Notes: generated from the letters alone by a model not told the origin. A stretch of DNA of 64,000 nt from JAHQVI01 sp963749875 (GCA_963749875.1 CAVVOX010000006.1:152302-216301), one strand, 5' to 3'. Positions 18,529 to 27,727 are shown, counted from the stretch's first letter. Program-made: numbers and translations.

Positions 18529-19347
18529 GTGTTTCCCGCTGAAATCGTAGCGACAAGCACGCAGCTCATTCTGAGCGGCCTGATCATTGGCGTGCTAATC
18601 GCTGCGCCCGTTGGTCCCGTCAACATCGTTTGCATACAGCGCACGCTGGAGCGCGGTTTCTGGGGCGGCCTTGCCGCCGGGCTTGGCGCGGTGCTGGCGG
18701 ACGGGCTGATTGCCTCGCTTGCCGCTTTCGGCATCACGGCCATCTCGGGCGCAATGTCCAATTACAAACAGGCGATTCAGCTTATTGGCGGGCTGATCAT
18801 CATCGCTTTCGGCCTCAAGCTCTATATGGCCCAGCCCAAGCTCGCCCCGCAGCGGCGAACCAGCTGGGCGCAGCTTCGGCGCATTGTCGACTGGGTTCCG
18901 GAAAAATTGCGCCCCGCCTTACGCTTTCAGGTCTGGCGCATCCTGCCTCACGCCACCGTCATTCCGCAGACTTTCTTTCTGACGATCACCAATCCCGGCG
19001 CGATACTCGGCCTCTTCGCGATCTTCGGCGGTCTCGGCTCGGTCATTGGCGGGTTCCGGAACTATATCGAGGCGATGATCCTCGTTCTCTCGGTCATGGT
19101 GGGCAGCCTGATCTGGTGGGCCGTCCTCTCCCGTCTCATCGAAAAGCTGCGGGGCCGGATCACCGAGAACCGCCTGAAGCTGATCAATCAGGCCGCCGGG
19201 GTGGCGCTGGTCGCGTTTGGAGGGGTATTGTTCTTCCAACTGGCCGTGGGGCTGCTCTCCGGCCACGCGGCAGACGCATCGACCGTCCCGGGCATTCTGC
19301 CCGGCTTTCTGGGCAAGCGCCTCGGCCTATTGGGTTACCCGGTATAG
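18529..19347 (+). CDS. LysE-family translocator
   Basis: 272 residues with a GTG start. About six hydrophobic helices are visible, beginning LILSGLIIGVLIAAPVGPVNIVCIQRTLERGFWGGLAAGLGAVLADG, where APVGP and the following glycine-rich helix are typical of LysE/RhtB amino acid or small-metabolite exporters. Another conserved region is FFLTITNPGAILGLFAIFGGLG. The substrate cannot be predicted. Its 3' end overlaps the convergent small gene by 21 bp. Confidence 0.88.
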   Translation: MFPAEIVATSTQLILSGLIIGVLIAAPVGPVNIVCIQRTLERGFWGGLAAGLGAVLADGLIASLAAFGITAISGAMSNYKQAIQLIGGLIIIAFGLKLYMAQPKLAPQRRTSWAQLRRIVDWVPEKLRPALRFQVWRILPHATVIPQTFFLTITNPGAILGLFAIFGGLGSVIGGFRNYIEAMILVLSVMVGSLIWWAVLSRLIEKLRGRITENRLKLINQAAGVALVAFGGVLFFQLAVGLLSGHAADASTVPGILPGFLGKRLGLLGYPV

Positions 19348-19611
19348 GGTGAACTCGCCATTGTGAACGCGCCGGGGCAGGCCCTCCGTCATTCTGGCAA
19401 CGGCTTCTTCACCATAATTGGATACAAGATCGGAAAGCGCTGCGAAGAATGCGGCATTGGCGAGTAGTTCGGGCTCGATGCCGTCATACACGGCCTCTTC
19501 CCACGCTTCCATAATATAGCGGAGAGCTGCCTGTTTCTTTTCTTCTGCAGTAAGGCAGGTGTCATGAGTTATTTCGTAAAGTTTAATTCGGTCCACGCCC
19601 GTGGTCTCCAA
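19327..19611 (-). CDS. Small protein of unknown function
   Basis: 94 residues (METTGVDRIKLYEITHDTCL). It is soluble and helical, with EKKQAALRYIMEAWEEAVYDGIEPELLANAAFFAALSDLVSNYGEE. It has no signal peptide and no known motif. It converges on the LysE-like gene with overlapping 3' ends. Coding character (acidic helices, family-like composition) supports a real gene, but no function is recognised. Confidence 0.65.
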   Translation of the reverse strand: METTGVDRIKLYEITHDTCLTAEEKKQAALRYIMEAWEEAVYDGIEPELLANAAFFAALSDLVSNYGEEAVARMTEGLPRRVHNGEFTLYRVTQ

Positions 19612-19720
19612 AACTTAATTGACGCTGCCCGCTTTACTTGTCTTAGCACAGCCAGCCGCAAGGCGGAGGGCTGGATTGTCTTTGTCCTTAATGGGCAGCG
19701 GCGTTAACACTAATAATTGC

Positions 19721-20140
19721 TTAACGATTGTTTTCGATCAGCGCGTCGGCGATCTCGGCACCCTGCCGCATGAACCGCCGGATCGCCTGAAGCGCCGGTC
19801 TCGTACAGGTGCGATAGGTGCGCGCATAGCCGCGATATCCCTTGTTGAAGCTATCCACCAGCTTGGCGCGGCGCAGGGCGCTGGTGCCTTCGGCGCTCAA
19901 GAGCTGACGCATCTCGTTCCGCCAGCGTTGACCTTCATCGGCGCCGCAAAGCTCGCGCAGATAATGAACAGCGCCGATGATTTCGGACAGGCGATAGATT
20001 TGTGCGTCGTAGGAGCGCGCATCGGGATCATCGAGCCCGGACGGCGCGGCCGATTGCGCGAGCGGCGATCCTGTTGGAACGGCAACGAATGCGAACACCA
20101 TGATGACAGCACATGCCACAAAGACTTGAAACTTCGACAT
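19721..20140 (-). CDS. TIGR02301-family exported protein
   Basis: 139 residues with an N-terminal signal peptide (VACAVIMVFAFVAVPTGSPLAQS). The mature region matches the TIGR02301 family of Hyphomicrobiales: YDAQIYRLSEIIGAVHYLRELCGADEGQRWRNEMRQLL and FNKGYRGYARTYRTCTRPA, with two conserved cysteines. The function is unknown. It is followed leftwards by nothing on the same strand, and a NUDIX gene lies upstream on the same strand, a common pairing for this family. Confidence 0.85.
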   Translation of the reverse strand: MSKFQVFVACAVIMVFAFVAVPTGSPLAQSAAPSGLDDPDARSYDAQIYRLSEIIGAVHYLRELCGADEGQRWRNEMRQLLSAEGTSALRRAKLVDSFNKGYRGYARTYRTCTRPALQAIRRFMRQGAEIADALIENNR

Positions 20141-20241
20141 TACCGAGCCTTATACCGATAGTTGCATGAACAGGTCAATTGCAACCTCCCCTATTAAGGG
20201 CTTATCACCATATTTGCGCCGAAAGGCGATTCCCGCGAGCA

Positions 20242-20700
20242 TCAGCGCGTCAACCGGCTGAGGGTTCTTTCGGCCTTCCCGATCATCTCCTCAAGCCCGT
20301 CCGTCAAGGCGAGTTCGCCGACCCGGGCTTTGTCCTGCCAGATCACAGCGCGCGCGTCGCCGCCGGCTCTCGCCTCGCCCGTCTGCCAAAATCCGCAAAA
20401 GACGATGATCACCCGGTGAAATAGCACAACGCCCCTGTCATTTTGCTGAACGACATCCCTTATGCCTGCAAGATCCATGATTTTCGCCGTGATCCCGGTT
20501 TCCTCGCGCAACTCCCTCCTCACCGCATCGAGCGCCAATTCCCCCGGTTCGATATGTCCGCCGGGCAGGCTCCACAGGCCGGCGGCCGGCGGGCGGCCCC
20601 GCTGCACGAACAGGATCCGGTCCTCGCGGAATATTGCGGCGCTGACGGCCGCTTGCGGCACGGCTTGGGTATTCTGGCCAGGATTATCGGCTTTCGTCAT
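20242..20700 (-). CDS. NUDIX hydrolase
   Basis: 152 residues with a complete Nudix box, GGHIEPGELALDAVRRELREETGI (pattern Gx5Ex7REUxEExGU). The N-terminus AVSAAIFREDRILFVQRGRPPAAGLWSLPGG resembles MutT/ADP-ribose pyrophosphatase-like members. The substrate is probably a nucleoside diphosphate derivative, not determinable here. It sits about 100 bp upstream of the TIGR02301 gene on the same strand. Confidence 0.93.
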   Translation of the reverse strand: MTKADNPGQNTQAVPQAAVSAAIFREDRILFVQRGRPPAAGLWSLPGGHIEPGELALDAVRRELREETGITAKIMDLAGIRDVVQQNDRGVVLFHRVIIVFCGFWQTGEARAGGDARAVIWQDKARVGELALTDGLEEMIGKAERTLSRLTR

Positions 20701-20898
20701 CGCGGATCACTGCTCGGACCTTTGCATCTTGCCGCCCCTATTCATTATATCTGTAAGAGGCGCTGGAAAGCGCAAAAGGGCGAATGCCGCATCTAAGCTG
20801 CGCAATTGTGCTTTCCTGAACGCGTGAGACTGCCGCCTGTCGGGGCGCGCCGACGAATGATCGCGGCCAACCAGAACGGAACTCCGGAACTGATCGCC

Positions 20899-21354
20899 AT
20901 GCTGAAGTCCATTTCCGCCTTTCTCGACTCTCTAACCTCGCGGGATGAGGGTGAAGAGCTTGGAGACCATCAGGTCAAGCTCGCAACGGCCACTCTTCTT
21001 TTTCATGCCATCGCCATCGACGGCACGGTGCGGGAGGATGAGATGGCCCGGCTGAAGCCGCTGCTTGCGGAGCATTTCCAGCTCGATGAGCCTGAGCTGA
21101 ACCGCCTGCTGACCGAGGCGCAGCAGCGCGAGAAGGAGGCTGTCGACCTTTACCGTTTCACCTCGGTGCTGCAGGATCACCTCTCGCTCGAAGAAAAACG
21201 CAAGATCATCACCATGATGTGGCGCCTCGTCTATGCCGACGGAGAGCTCGCTCCGCTGGAGGACAATCTGGTCTGGCGCACGGCGGAGCTTCTGCACGTG
21301 TCGGCGCGCGACCGTATGGAGCTCAAGCGCATGGTCCGCGCCGAGATCGAGTGA
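20899..21354 (+). CDS. TerB-family protein
   Basis: 151 residues from the ATG at 20899 (MLKSISAFLDSLTSRDEGEE). The all-helical TerB/DjlA N-terminal fold is visible as two repeated units: LATATLLFHAIAIDGTVREDEMARL and IITMMWRLVYADGELAPLEDNLVWRTAELL, each with the acidic D-G metal-like motif. The family is associated with tellurite resistance and membrane stress, but a lone TerB in this setting is a housekeeping protein of uncertain role. The next gene starts 5 bp after its stop. Confidence 0.87.
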   Translation: MLKSISAFLDSLTSRDEGEELGDHQVKLATATLLFHAIAIDGTVREDEMARLKPLLAEHFQLDEPELNRLLTEAQQREKEAVDLYRFTSVLQDHLSLEEKRKIITMMWRLVYADGELAPLEDNLVWRTAELLHVSARDRMELKRMVRAEIE

Positions 21355-21359
21355 GGCGA

Positions 21360-22226
21360 ATGGCGAACTGGCTGCAAAGGCTCGAAACGGCCTGGTCGCG
21401 CCGTCATGTCCGCGCAGCCGGACCATTGCCTGAGGAGCACGGACGGCGGCCTGCCTGCATCATTACCGGGGCAAGCGAGGGCATCGGGCGCTATCTGGCG
21501 AATGAGTTTGCCGCGCGCGGGCGCCGGCTCCTCCTTATTGCGCGAAGTGCGGACAATCTGGAGCGCGCCGCCGAGGAGCTTCGCCGGGAATTCGGAGCCG
21601 AGGTTCATGTGGCGGCGGTCGATCTGACGGAGCCGGGCTATCTGGAGACGATCCGCCAGGCGCTCGAGGAGAACGGTCTTTACGCCGATATCGTGGTCAA
21701 CAATGCCGCCATCGGTCTGGGCGGCGCCTTTGCCGGGCAGGACCCGGAGCAGGTCGCCCGGCTTTGCCGGCTGAACGTTGATGCGCTGACCGAACTGACC
21801 CGCGCATTCCTGCCGCAGATGCTTCGCCGCGGCCGGGGCGGCGTCCTGAACATCGCGTCCCTGGGCGGTTTGCTCCCCGGACCCTATCAGGCGGCTTATT
21901 ACGCTTCGAAAGCCTATGTTATTTCGCTCACCGAGGCTCTTGCTTATGAGAATGCCGGGTGCGGGGTCCGCCTGTCGGTCGCCGTGCCGGGACCGGTGGC
22001 GACGCGCTTCCATGAGCGGATGGGAACCGAGACCGCTTTCTATCTGTTTTTCAACCCGGTCATGGCGCCGGAGACGGTTGCGCGGATCGTCTATAGCGGA
22101 TTTATTGGTCGCCGGACGGTGATCGTGCCGGGCCTTCTGCCGTCATTCCAAGCATTTGCGGTCCGTTTGATTCCGCATGTTATTCTCGTGCCGTTCATCG
22201 GCTGGTTTCTGAAACGCCGCTATTGA
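21360..22226 (+). CDS. Short-chain dehydrogenase/reductase
   Basis: 288 residues. The ATG at 21360 is preceded by GAGG. Classical SDR features: CIITGASEGIGRYLANEFAARG (cofactor TGxxxGIG), VVNNAAIG, the catalytic Ser in NIASLGG and YxxxK in YYASKAY. The C-terminal part is hydrophobic (PHVILVPFIGWFLKRRY), as in membrane-associated SDRs. The substrate is unknown. It is closely linked to the TerB gene and the amidotransferase gene. Confidence 0.9.
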   Translation: MANWLQRLETAWSRRHVRAAGPLPEEHGRRPACIITGASEGIGRYLANEFAARGRRLLLIARSADNLERAAEELRREFGAEVHVAAVDLTEPGYLETIRQALEENGLYADIVVNNAAIGLGGAFAGQDPEQVARLCRLNVDALTELTRAFLPQMLRRGRGGVLNIASLGGLLPGPYQAAYYASKAYVISLTEALAYENAGCGVRLSVAVPGPVATRFHERMGTETAFYLFFNPVMAPETVARIVYSGFIGRRTVIVPGLLPSFQAFAVRLIPHVILVPFIGWFLKRRY

Positions 22227-22258
22227 GATCCTCTTGCTGATCCAGGACATGTCCAAGC

Positions 22259-23032
22259 ATGACGATTGAACAGATTGGAGCCGAAATCGAGGAGAACCCC
22301 GCAGCCGATGGCAGCGATGAACCGGGCGCGGGGGCGCCGCGGCGCATGCTGCTGATCTATCACCGGCCGGAATCGCAGGCGGGGGCCGTCGGACAATGGC
22401 TCGGCGCGAATGGCTATAAATTCGACGTTCGCTGTCCCGCCGCGGGCGATCCGCTGCCCGAGACGCTGGACGCCCATGCCGGGGCCATCATCTTCGGCGG
22501 CCCGATGAGCGCGAATGACGGCGACGATTACATCCGCCGGGAAATCGACTGGATCACCGTGCCGCTCCGGGAGAACAAGCCGTTTCTCGGCATATGCCTG
22601 GGGGCGCAGATGCTGGCGAAGACCCTCGGCGCCGAGGTCGGCGAGCATCCGGATTCCGTAGTCGAGGTCGGCTATTATCCGCTCGTGCCCGACGAGACCG
22701 GGCCGGACGCGTTTGAATGGCCGCAACAGGTCTATCAATGGCACAGGGAAGGCTTCACTCTGCCCGCCGGTGCGAGCCGGCTTGCCAGCGGCGCGGCGTT
22801 CGAGAACCAGGCGATCCGCTATGGCGAGAACGCTTATGGGGTCCAGTTTCATCCCGAAATGACGCTGGCCATGATCCATCGCTGGACGATCCGCGCCGCG
22901 CACCGCCTATCCGCGCCGGGCGCTCATCCGCGGTCGGAGCATATTCGGGCGCATAATGTGCATGGGCCGGCCCTGCGCGCCTGGCTCGACCGCTTCATGC
23001 GGCATTGGCTCGGACACGGGCCGCAGCGCTGA
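22259..23032 (+). CDS. Class I glutamine amidotransferase-like protein
   Basis: 257 residues. The nucleophile is in FLGICLGAQMLAK and the His-Glu pair in GVQFHPEM, so the GATase triad appears complete. The oxyanion region IIFGGPMSAND is present. Such standalone proteins resemble GMP synthase N-domains or gamma-glutamyl hydrolases of polyamine catabolism; the neighbours do not decide. Stops are only a few bases from the convergent gene at 23037. Confidence 0.88.
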   Translation: MTIEQIGAEIEENPAADGSDEPGAGAPRRMLLIYHRPESQAGAVGQWLGANGYKFDVRCPAAGDPLPETLDAHAGAIIFGGPMSANDGDDYIRREIDWITVPLRENKPFLGICLGAQMLAKTLGAEVGEHPDSVVEVGYYPLVPDETGPDAFEWPQQVYQWHREGFTLPAGASRLASGAAFENQAIRYGENAYGVQFHPEMTLAMIHRWTIRAAHRLSAPGAHPRSEHIRAHNVHGPALRAWLDRFMRHWLGHGPQR

Positions 23033-23036
23033 AAGC

Positions 23037-23924
23037 CTATTTCGGTGCAAACGGGTTGAAGCTGTCCCAGAAGGTGGCACCCTCTTCTGTCGAGCCGGTG
23101 CCGCCATCTTGCGCCGCGGACGGCGTGTCCTCTTGCGATCCGCTCTCCGATCGAGGCTGCGGCCTGGACAGATCGATCCGGGTCGCGTTGTTGATCGTGC
23201 CATTTTCCACAGCGTTGCGCGTCTCGCCTGGCTGGGATTCGCCCGCAGGCTGCGCGGCGGCTTGACGCGGCGCTTGCGGCTTACGCGCAGGAGGCGGCGC
23301 CGAAGCCGGCGTGACCTGTTTGGCCACCGCCCGTGCGCCGTTTGTTTTCTTCGATGCATTCTTTTGGCCGGCGCCGTTTTGAGCCTGTGGCGGCGCGGCT
23401 GCGGTGACATCGGCCCGGGTCGTATTGACGCCGATCCCGAAGATCCGCCAATCGCCTCCGACGAATTGGAAATAGAGGTCGAAATTCACCCGCTCGGGGC
23501 TCGTCGGGAAATAGCCGGCAAGCCTGAGAATGCCATTTGGAGCAACTTTCGGCTGCTGCACGAGCTTCGGCTTGAAAAACAGGATCGGCGTCAAGTCGAG
23601 ATCGCGCTGCCGGAGTTTGCCGAAGATTTGCGCAAGGCGCGCCGAATTGTTCGAGGCACGAAAGGCGGGCGAGCCGAGATCTTGAAGCACCGTGTAATTG
23701 CCGGTCTTATTCGCCTGGTTCAGCGCGATGATCGACGAGCGGATCATCATGTTGAGCTTATATGGGTCAGGCAGGGCAGGGACAGCCGGAGCAGCAGGCC
23801 GGGCTTGCTGTTGCCGCTCAGCGGACTTTTCCGATTTCTGCGCTTTCTGCTGGGCGAAGGCAGACCCTTCCATTGCAGCCACGAAGACTGCAATTGCCAG
23901 CAGACTACGGATCAATGGCGCCAT
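23037..23924 (-). CDS. Exported proline/alanine-rich protein of unknown function
   Basis: 295 residues with a signal peptide ending GSAFAQQ. A folded region, about residues 50-165, reads DPYKLNMMIRSSIIALNQANKTGNYTVLQDLGSPAFR and FDLYFQFVGGDWRIFGIGVNTT. It looks like a small NTF2-like or lipid-carrier-like domain, though I cannot name the family. The last 130 residues are low-complexity, rich in Pro, Ala, Gln and Ser, and end ATFWDSFNPFAPK. Periplasmic location is likely. Confidence 0.75.
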   Translation of the reverse strand: MAPLIRSLLAIAVFVAAMEGSAFAQQKAQKSEKSAERQQQARPAAPAVPALPDPYKLNMMIRSSIIALNQANKTGNYTVLQDLGSPAFRASNNSARLAQIFGKLRQRDLDLTPILFFKPKLVQQPKVAPNGILRLAGYFPTSPERVNFDLYFQFVGGDWRIFGIGVNTTRADVTAAAPPQAQNGAGQKNASKKTNGARAVAKQVTPASAPPPARKPQAPRQAAAQPAGESQPGETRNAVENGTINNATRIDLSRPQPRSESGSQEDTPSAAQDGGTGSTEEGATFWDSFNPFAPK

Positions 23925-24039
23925 CTCTCAGTGCCCCGTGGCCCGCCCCTTCGACCGGAAGGAAGGGGCTGAGGCCATCATGATACGCAAAATGGGCCAC
24001 CGGCATGACCGATGGCCCAACGAGATCTTGAGCGATATT

Positions 24040-25500
24040 CTACCAGGAGACCTGGAGGCCGGCGCGGCCGCCGACCGTGCGGTCGCTGGAGTGACCGCCG
24101 AAGTTTTCCTCATTCAGGCTGACGCCGACGCCGCCGGACACGGCCCAGCGCTCGCCGCCACCCATGAAATTGTAGCCAAGCACGCCCATGGCCGCGATGC
24201 CGAGCGCGGTGTTGCCTTCATAGAAGCCGACATTCGCGGACAGGCCGAAAGTTTCCGCACCCACGAGGTCCGGATTCTCCACCGCCATGGCGATGGCGAT
24301 GCCTGCGCCATGTTCGCTGAGCTGGTCGAAGATCTGGCCGCCATCGGAGGCAAGGTTGCCATTCGCGTCACTTGTTAGGACTTCGAGCGGTCCGGTCTGG
24401 AACGAACGGCTCGCATCCGATGTGATGCCCGGCGCTGTGTAGGTATGGTTGGCGGTGCCTAGGACGAACTGGTTTTCGCGTGTTGCGACGGCGCCGACGT
24501 CACCGCTGTCCGTTCCAATCGCGACCGAGCCGTCAGCCTGCGCGTTCGTGTTCCTGCCGGCGGCGATTGCGTTGCGGGCACCGACGCCCGGCGTACCGGT
24601 CTGTGCGCTGTCGCCTACGGCAACCGCGCCGCTGCCTCTGGCGATCGAGTCCGTGCCAAGCGCCGTAGACCGAGGCCCGCCTGCAACAGCCCCACTGCCC
24701 ACGGCGGTCGCACGATGATTACGGGCCTGGGCCTCGCTACCGATCGCCGTGGCTCTTGCCAGATCCTGAGCTGGATCGCCATTCAATGTCGGATCAGCGA
24801 TTGCGTCGGCGCCAATAGCCACCGACCGCCCGTTGACTGCCGTGGCCCGTGTGCCGGTTGCCGTTGACAGCTCGCCACTTGCAGTCGCCTGGCTACCTGT
24901 TGCGGTTGCGCGAAGACCGCTCGCGGTCGCGTTTGCGCCCGTCGCCGTCGACCGTCCTTCGCTGGCCGTTGCTGCAAAGCCGGTAGCGGTCGATAACTCG
25001 CCGCTTGCGTCGGCGTCAGCGCCGGTAGCCGTCGCGCCTGGGTCAGATGCATTCGCGTTGTTGCCAACGGCCGTGGCGTTCGCTCCGAGAGCCGTTGCGG
25101 CGGCTCCGACCGCAGTGGCGTCGTCGCCATCAGCTATCGTCGGACCGTCTTCGGGATCATCGCCGCCGACTGCAACAGCACCATCTCCTGTTGCATTCAC
25201 GTCATTACCGACCGCGGTTGCGCCGGCGCCATTGGCAGTAGGGTTGTTACCAATCGCGGTCGCTCCATCGACGCCATTCCCGGCGGCGTCCGCGCCCGGC
25301 CCGCATGCGAAATCCTGAGAATTGGCAGCCGTCGCGCCGCCATCACCGGGACCGCCAATAGCGAGCTCGCAGGTCGCCGCTTGGGCCGCCGCCGTGTTGG
25401 GCGCAGCAACTCCAAAGAAGGCATGGAACGCCAACGCACCCGCAGCCGCGAGCGCAATCGTGCTCGAAGACGTCAAAATCTTCATACTTATCCGTCTCAT
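24040..25500 (-). CDS. YadA-like trimeric autotransporter adhesin
   Basis: 486 residues. ATG at 25500 has AGGGG upstream; a second ATG at 25485 is possible. The signal peptide is followed by a long run of 14-residue YadA-head repeats, recognisable as ATAxGxxAxASG variants (for example ATATGSQATASGELS and SVAIGADAIA). The C-terminus, roughly the last 90 residues, is the YadA anchor: GIAIAMAVENPDLV, FGLSANVGFYEGNTALGIAAMGVLGYNFM and VSGGVGVSLNE, ending in W. There is almost no coiled-coil stalk between head and anchor, so the molecule is compact. Trimeric surface display and adhesion or biofilm roles are inferred from the family. No chaperone or secretion partner is adjacent. Confidence 0.92.
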   Translation of the reverse strand: MRRISMKILTSSSTIALAAAGALAFHAFFGVAAPNTAAAQAATCELAIGGPGDGGATAANSQDFACGPGADAAGNGVDGATAIGNNPTANGAGATAVGNDVNATGDGAVAVGGDDPEDGPTIADGDDATAVGAAATALGANATAVGNNANASDPGATATGADADASGELSTATGFAATASEGRSTATGANATASGLRATATGSQATASGELSTATGTRATAVNGRSVAIGADAIADPTLNGDPAQDLARATAIGSEAQARNHRATAVGSGAVAGGPRSTALGTDSIARGSGAVAVGDSAQTGTPGVGARNAIAAGRNTNAQADGSVAIGTDSGDVGAVATRENQFVLGTANHTYTAPGITSDASRSFQTGPLEVLTSDANGNLASDGGQIFDQLSEHGAGIAIAMAVENPDLVGAETFGLSANVGFYEGNTALGIAAMGVLGYNFMGGGERWAVSGGVGVSLNEENFGGHSSDRTVGGRAGLQVSW

Positions 25501-25829
25501 TTAAAATTTCCCCTCCAGTGACGGTTGGATCGAAACATTCGCCCAGCCCCTGAGCGCCAAAATCCGCCAATAAGCGTGAGAACCAATTCATTTTCGGTGG
25601 CGTGAGACTTGAACAGCTTTTTCGCGTCCCCCGTACCACCAGCGAAGGTAATCACAGCAGCCGTGATGCTGCAATGAGAACACAGAATAGACGCAGTTCT
25701 TTTCAGTGAATTCCCATAATCGTTGCTTGTCCGTCACTCTGATATATTAAATACCTACTTTTTGGAGCAGGAATAACAAACGTCGCAACTTATAGTTGTT
25801 GAAACATATTCAAATGTGGCAGCCGGAAT
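25501..25829. other. AT-rich upstream region of the adhesin gene
   Basis: About 330 bp of markedly lower GC than the rest of the window. No gene was seen. It probably holds the adhesin promoter and possible binding sites, continuing into the palindromes at 25830. Confidence 0.5.
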
Positions 25830-25853
25830 TCACAATATGTGTGATAAATCACA
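25830..25853. promoter_or_regulatory. Nested TGTGA/TCACA palindromes (CRP/FNR-like operator)
   Basis: The order is TCACA-ATATG-TGTGA-TAAA-TCACA. The central TGTGA pairs with TCACA on either side, giving two overlapping inverted repeats with 5-bp and 4-bp spacers. TGTGAT-AA-ATCACA is itself a symmetrical 14-mer. CRP/FNR superfamily sites use such half-sites. It lies between the divergent adhesin gene and the small gene at 25923. Confidence 0.5.
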
Positions 25854-25922
25854 TTTCCCTTGAGTGGCTGCGGCCCGGATGTTATTCATGAACAAATCAT
25901 GAACATATGGAGTCTGCGTCTC

Positions 25923-26186
25923 ATGAGTGGCTCATCAGGCAATGGCGACAAGCCGGATCTCTTCGCGCATCCAAGCCCGTCCGAATTCGACTACAAGCCG
26001 CTGCTCTCGGCGCTCAGGGAATGCCGGCTCAGGCTCGTCGAATTCATGGCGAAGACCGGCCCGCGCAATCCGGTCTATGTCGAAGGCGAGTTGCTCATCG
26101 CCTATATCGACGCGGTCGCACGGCTGACGCGCGTTCCTGGCGCCGTGAAGTTCGTCACCGGCAGGAAGGGCGATCCGAAAGGCTGA
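25923..26186 (+). CDS. Small protein of unknown function
   Basis: 87 residues from the ATG at 25923 (GGAG upstream). A longer frame starts at 25860. The conserved-looking core is FDYKPLLSALRECRLRLVEFMAKTGPRNPVYVEGELLIAYIDAVARLTRVPGAVKFV, probably a helical soluble domain. No function is recognised. It is divergent from the adhesin and converges on crtI with only 11 bp between stops. Confidence 0.65.
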   Translation: MSGSSGNGDKPDLFAHPSPSEFDYKPLLSALRECRLRLVEFMAKTGPRNPVYVEGELLIAYIDAVARLTRVPGAVKFVTGRKGDPKG

Positions 26187-26197
26187 CGCCACCCTGG

Positions 26198-27727
26198 CTA
26201 ATGAAAAGCGGCGGCGTCCGGGATGAGCCTGTCGATCACCTTCGCCGAGCACAGCACGCCCGGCATGCCGGCGCCGGGATGGGTGCCTGCTCCGGTCAGA
26301 TAGAGCCGCTCTATGCCTTCGGCGCGATTGTGGAAGCGGAACCAGGCGCTTTGGGTGAAATAGGGCGCAATGGAAAAGCCGGTGCCTTTGTAGCTCAGAT
26401 AATCATGCGCGAAGTCGGCGGGCGTCAGAGTGCGCTCGGCGGTAATGGTCTCGTTTAGGCCCGGAAGGATCGTGCTGTCGAGCGCCGTCACGATCCGGTC
26501 GCGCAGATGCGGCCCCTCTACGCTCCAGTCGAGCCCCGCATCCAGATTGGGAACGGGGCAAAGCGCGTAAAAGCTGTCGCAGCCTTCGGGCGCAAAGCTC
26601 GGATCGGTCGCCGTCGGCCGGTGGATGTAGAGGGAGAAGTCCTCCGCCAGCCGCCCGCGCTTGAAGATGTCGTCGAGCAGTTCGCGGAAACGCGCGCCGA
26701 GCCAGATCGTATGATGGGCGACGTCCGGATATTGCCGCCGCGTGCCGAAATAGAGCAGGAACAGGCCCATGGAGAGGCGCGCCGCACGCAGCTTCAGCTT
26801 TGCGGAGGAACGAAGCCTTTCGCGCGGCAGCATTTCATTGAACAGGTGCATCGGATCGGCATTGGAGACGACGAAATCGGCGGCGATCTGCTCGCCTCCC
26901 TCCAGAGCGACCCCAGTTGCCCGATTGCCGCTCAGCGTGACGCGCTCGACCGTCTCATTCAGCCGGATGCCGACACCGACCTCCTCCATGAGCCGCGCAA
27001 TGCCGGCGATGAGGCCGCCAGTCCCGCCCATGGCGAAATGCACCCCCCATTTGCGCTCCAGATAATGGATCAGGCCGTAAATGCTCGTCGTATCGAACGG
27101 GCTGCCGCCGACGAGCAGCGGCTGGATCGAGAAGGCCTGGCGCAGTTTCGGGCTCTTGAGATAGCGCGAGATCATCTGCCAGACGGTGCGATGGCTGCCG
27201 AGGCGGACGAGGGCGGGTGCCTGGGCCAGCATGGTCCGCAGATTATGGAAGGGCTGGTCGGCGAGGCCGATGAAGCCGCGATTGAAAAGCCGCTCCGAAT
27301 GCGCAAGCAGCCTCAAATAGCCGTCGCAATCGGCCGGTTCGATGCGGCGGATTTCGGCGAGTGTTTCCTCGACCGTGCCGCCATAATCGAAATGGTCGCC
27401 ACCGGGAAAGCGGAAACGGTACCACGGATTGAGCGGCACCAGCCGGACATAGTCGTCCATGCGGCGGCCGAACAGCGCGAACAGCTCCTCGAAGAGAAAA
27501 TGCGCGGTGATGACCGTCGGACCGGCGTCATAGCGAAAGCCATCGCGCGTGAAGACCTGCGCCCGCCCCCCGAGCATGCCGAGCCGCTCGATAAGCGTCA
27601 CCCGGTAGCCTTTCGCGCGGAGCCGCAACGCGGCGGCCATGCCGCCCAGCCCGCCACCGATGATCACGGCGTGCGGCGCGCGCCCCGTAAGCGCCGGGGC
27701 TTGTGCCCCGCTAACCGTCTTCAGCAT
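26198..27727 (-). CDS. crtI: Phytoene desaturase/carotenoid oxidoreductase (CrtI family)
   Basis: 509 residues. It begins with the FAD-binding motif VIIGGGLGGMAAALRLRAKG and continues LIERLGMLGGRAQVFTRDGFRYDAGPTVIT. The C-terminal family signature is YLTGAGTHPGAGMPGVLCSAK. CrtI desaturates phytoene to neurosporene or lycopene at the membrane. The neighbours crtE and crtZ and the idi2 remnant support carotenoid synthesis, but crtB and crtY are not in the window. Related CrtI paralogues act on other carotenoids, so the exact step is inferred. Confidence 0.93.
   Translation of the reverse strand: MLKTVSGAQAPALTGRAPHAVIIGGGLGGMAAALRLRAKGYRVTLIERLGMLGGRAQVFTRDGFRYDAGPTVITAHFLFEELFALFGRRMDDYVRLVPLNPWYRFRFPGGDHFDYGGTVEETLAEIRRIEPADCDGYLRLLAHSERLFNRGFIGLADQPFHNLRTMLAQAPALVRLGSHRTVWQMISRYLKSPKLRQAFSIQPLLVGGSPFDTTSIYGLIHYLERKWGVHFAMGGTGGLIAGIARLMEEVGVGIRLNETVERVTLSGNRATGVALEGGEQIAADFVVSNADPMHLFNEMLPRERLRSSAKLKLRAARLSMGLFLLYFGTRRQYPDVAHHTIWLGARFRELLDDIFKRGRLAEDFSLYIHRPTATDPSFAPEGCDSFYALCPVPNLDAGLDWSVEGPHLRDRIVTALDSTILPGLNETITAERTLTPADFAHDYLSYKGTGFSIAPYFTQSAWFRFHNRAEGIERLYLTGAGTHPGAGMPGVLCSAKVIDRLIPDAAAFH

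Noticed and set aside
24480..25380. Regular short-period repetition that could suggest a CRISPR array
   Set aside because: The period is about 42 bp (14 codons) and fully explained by YadA-head repeats; there are no unique spacers and no cas genes.
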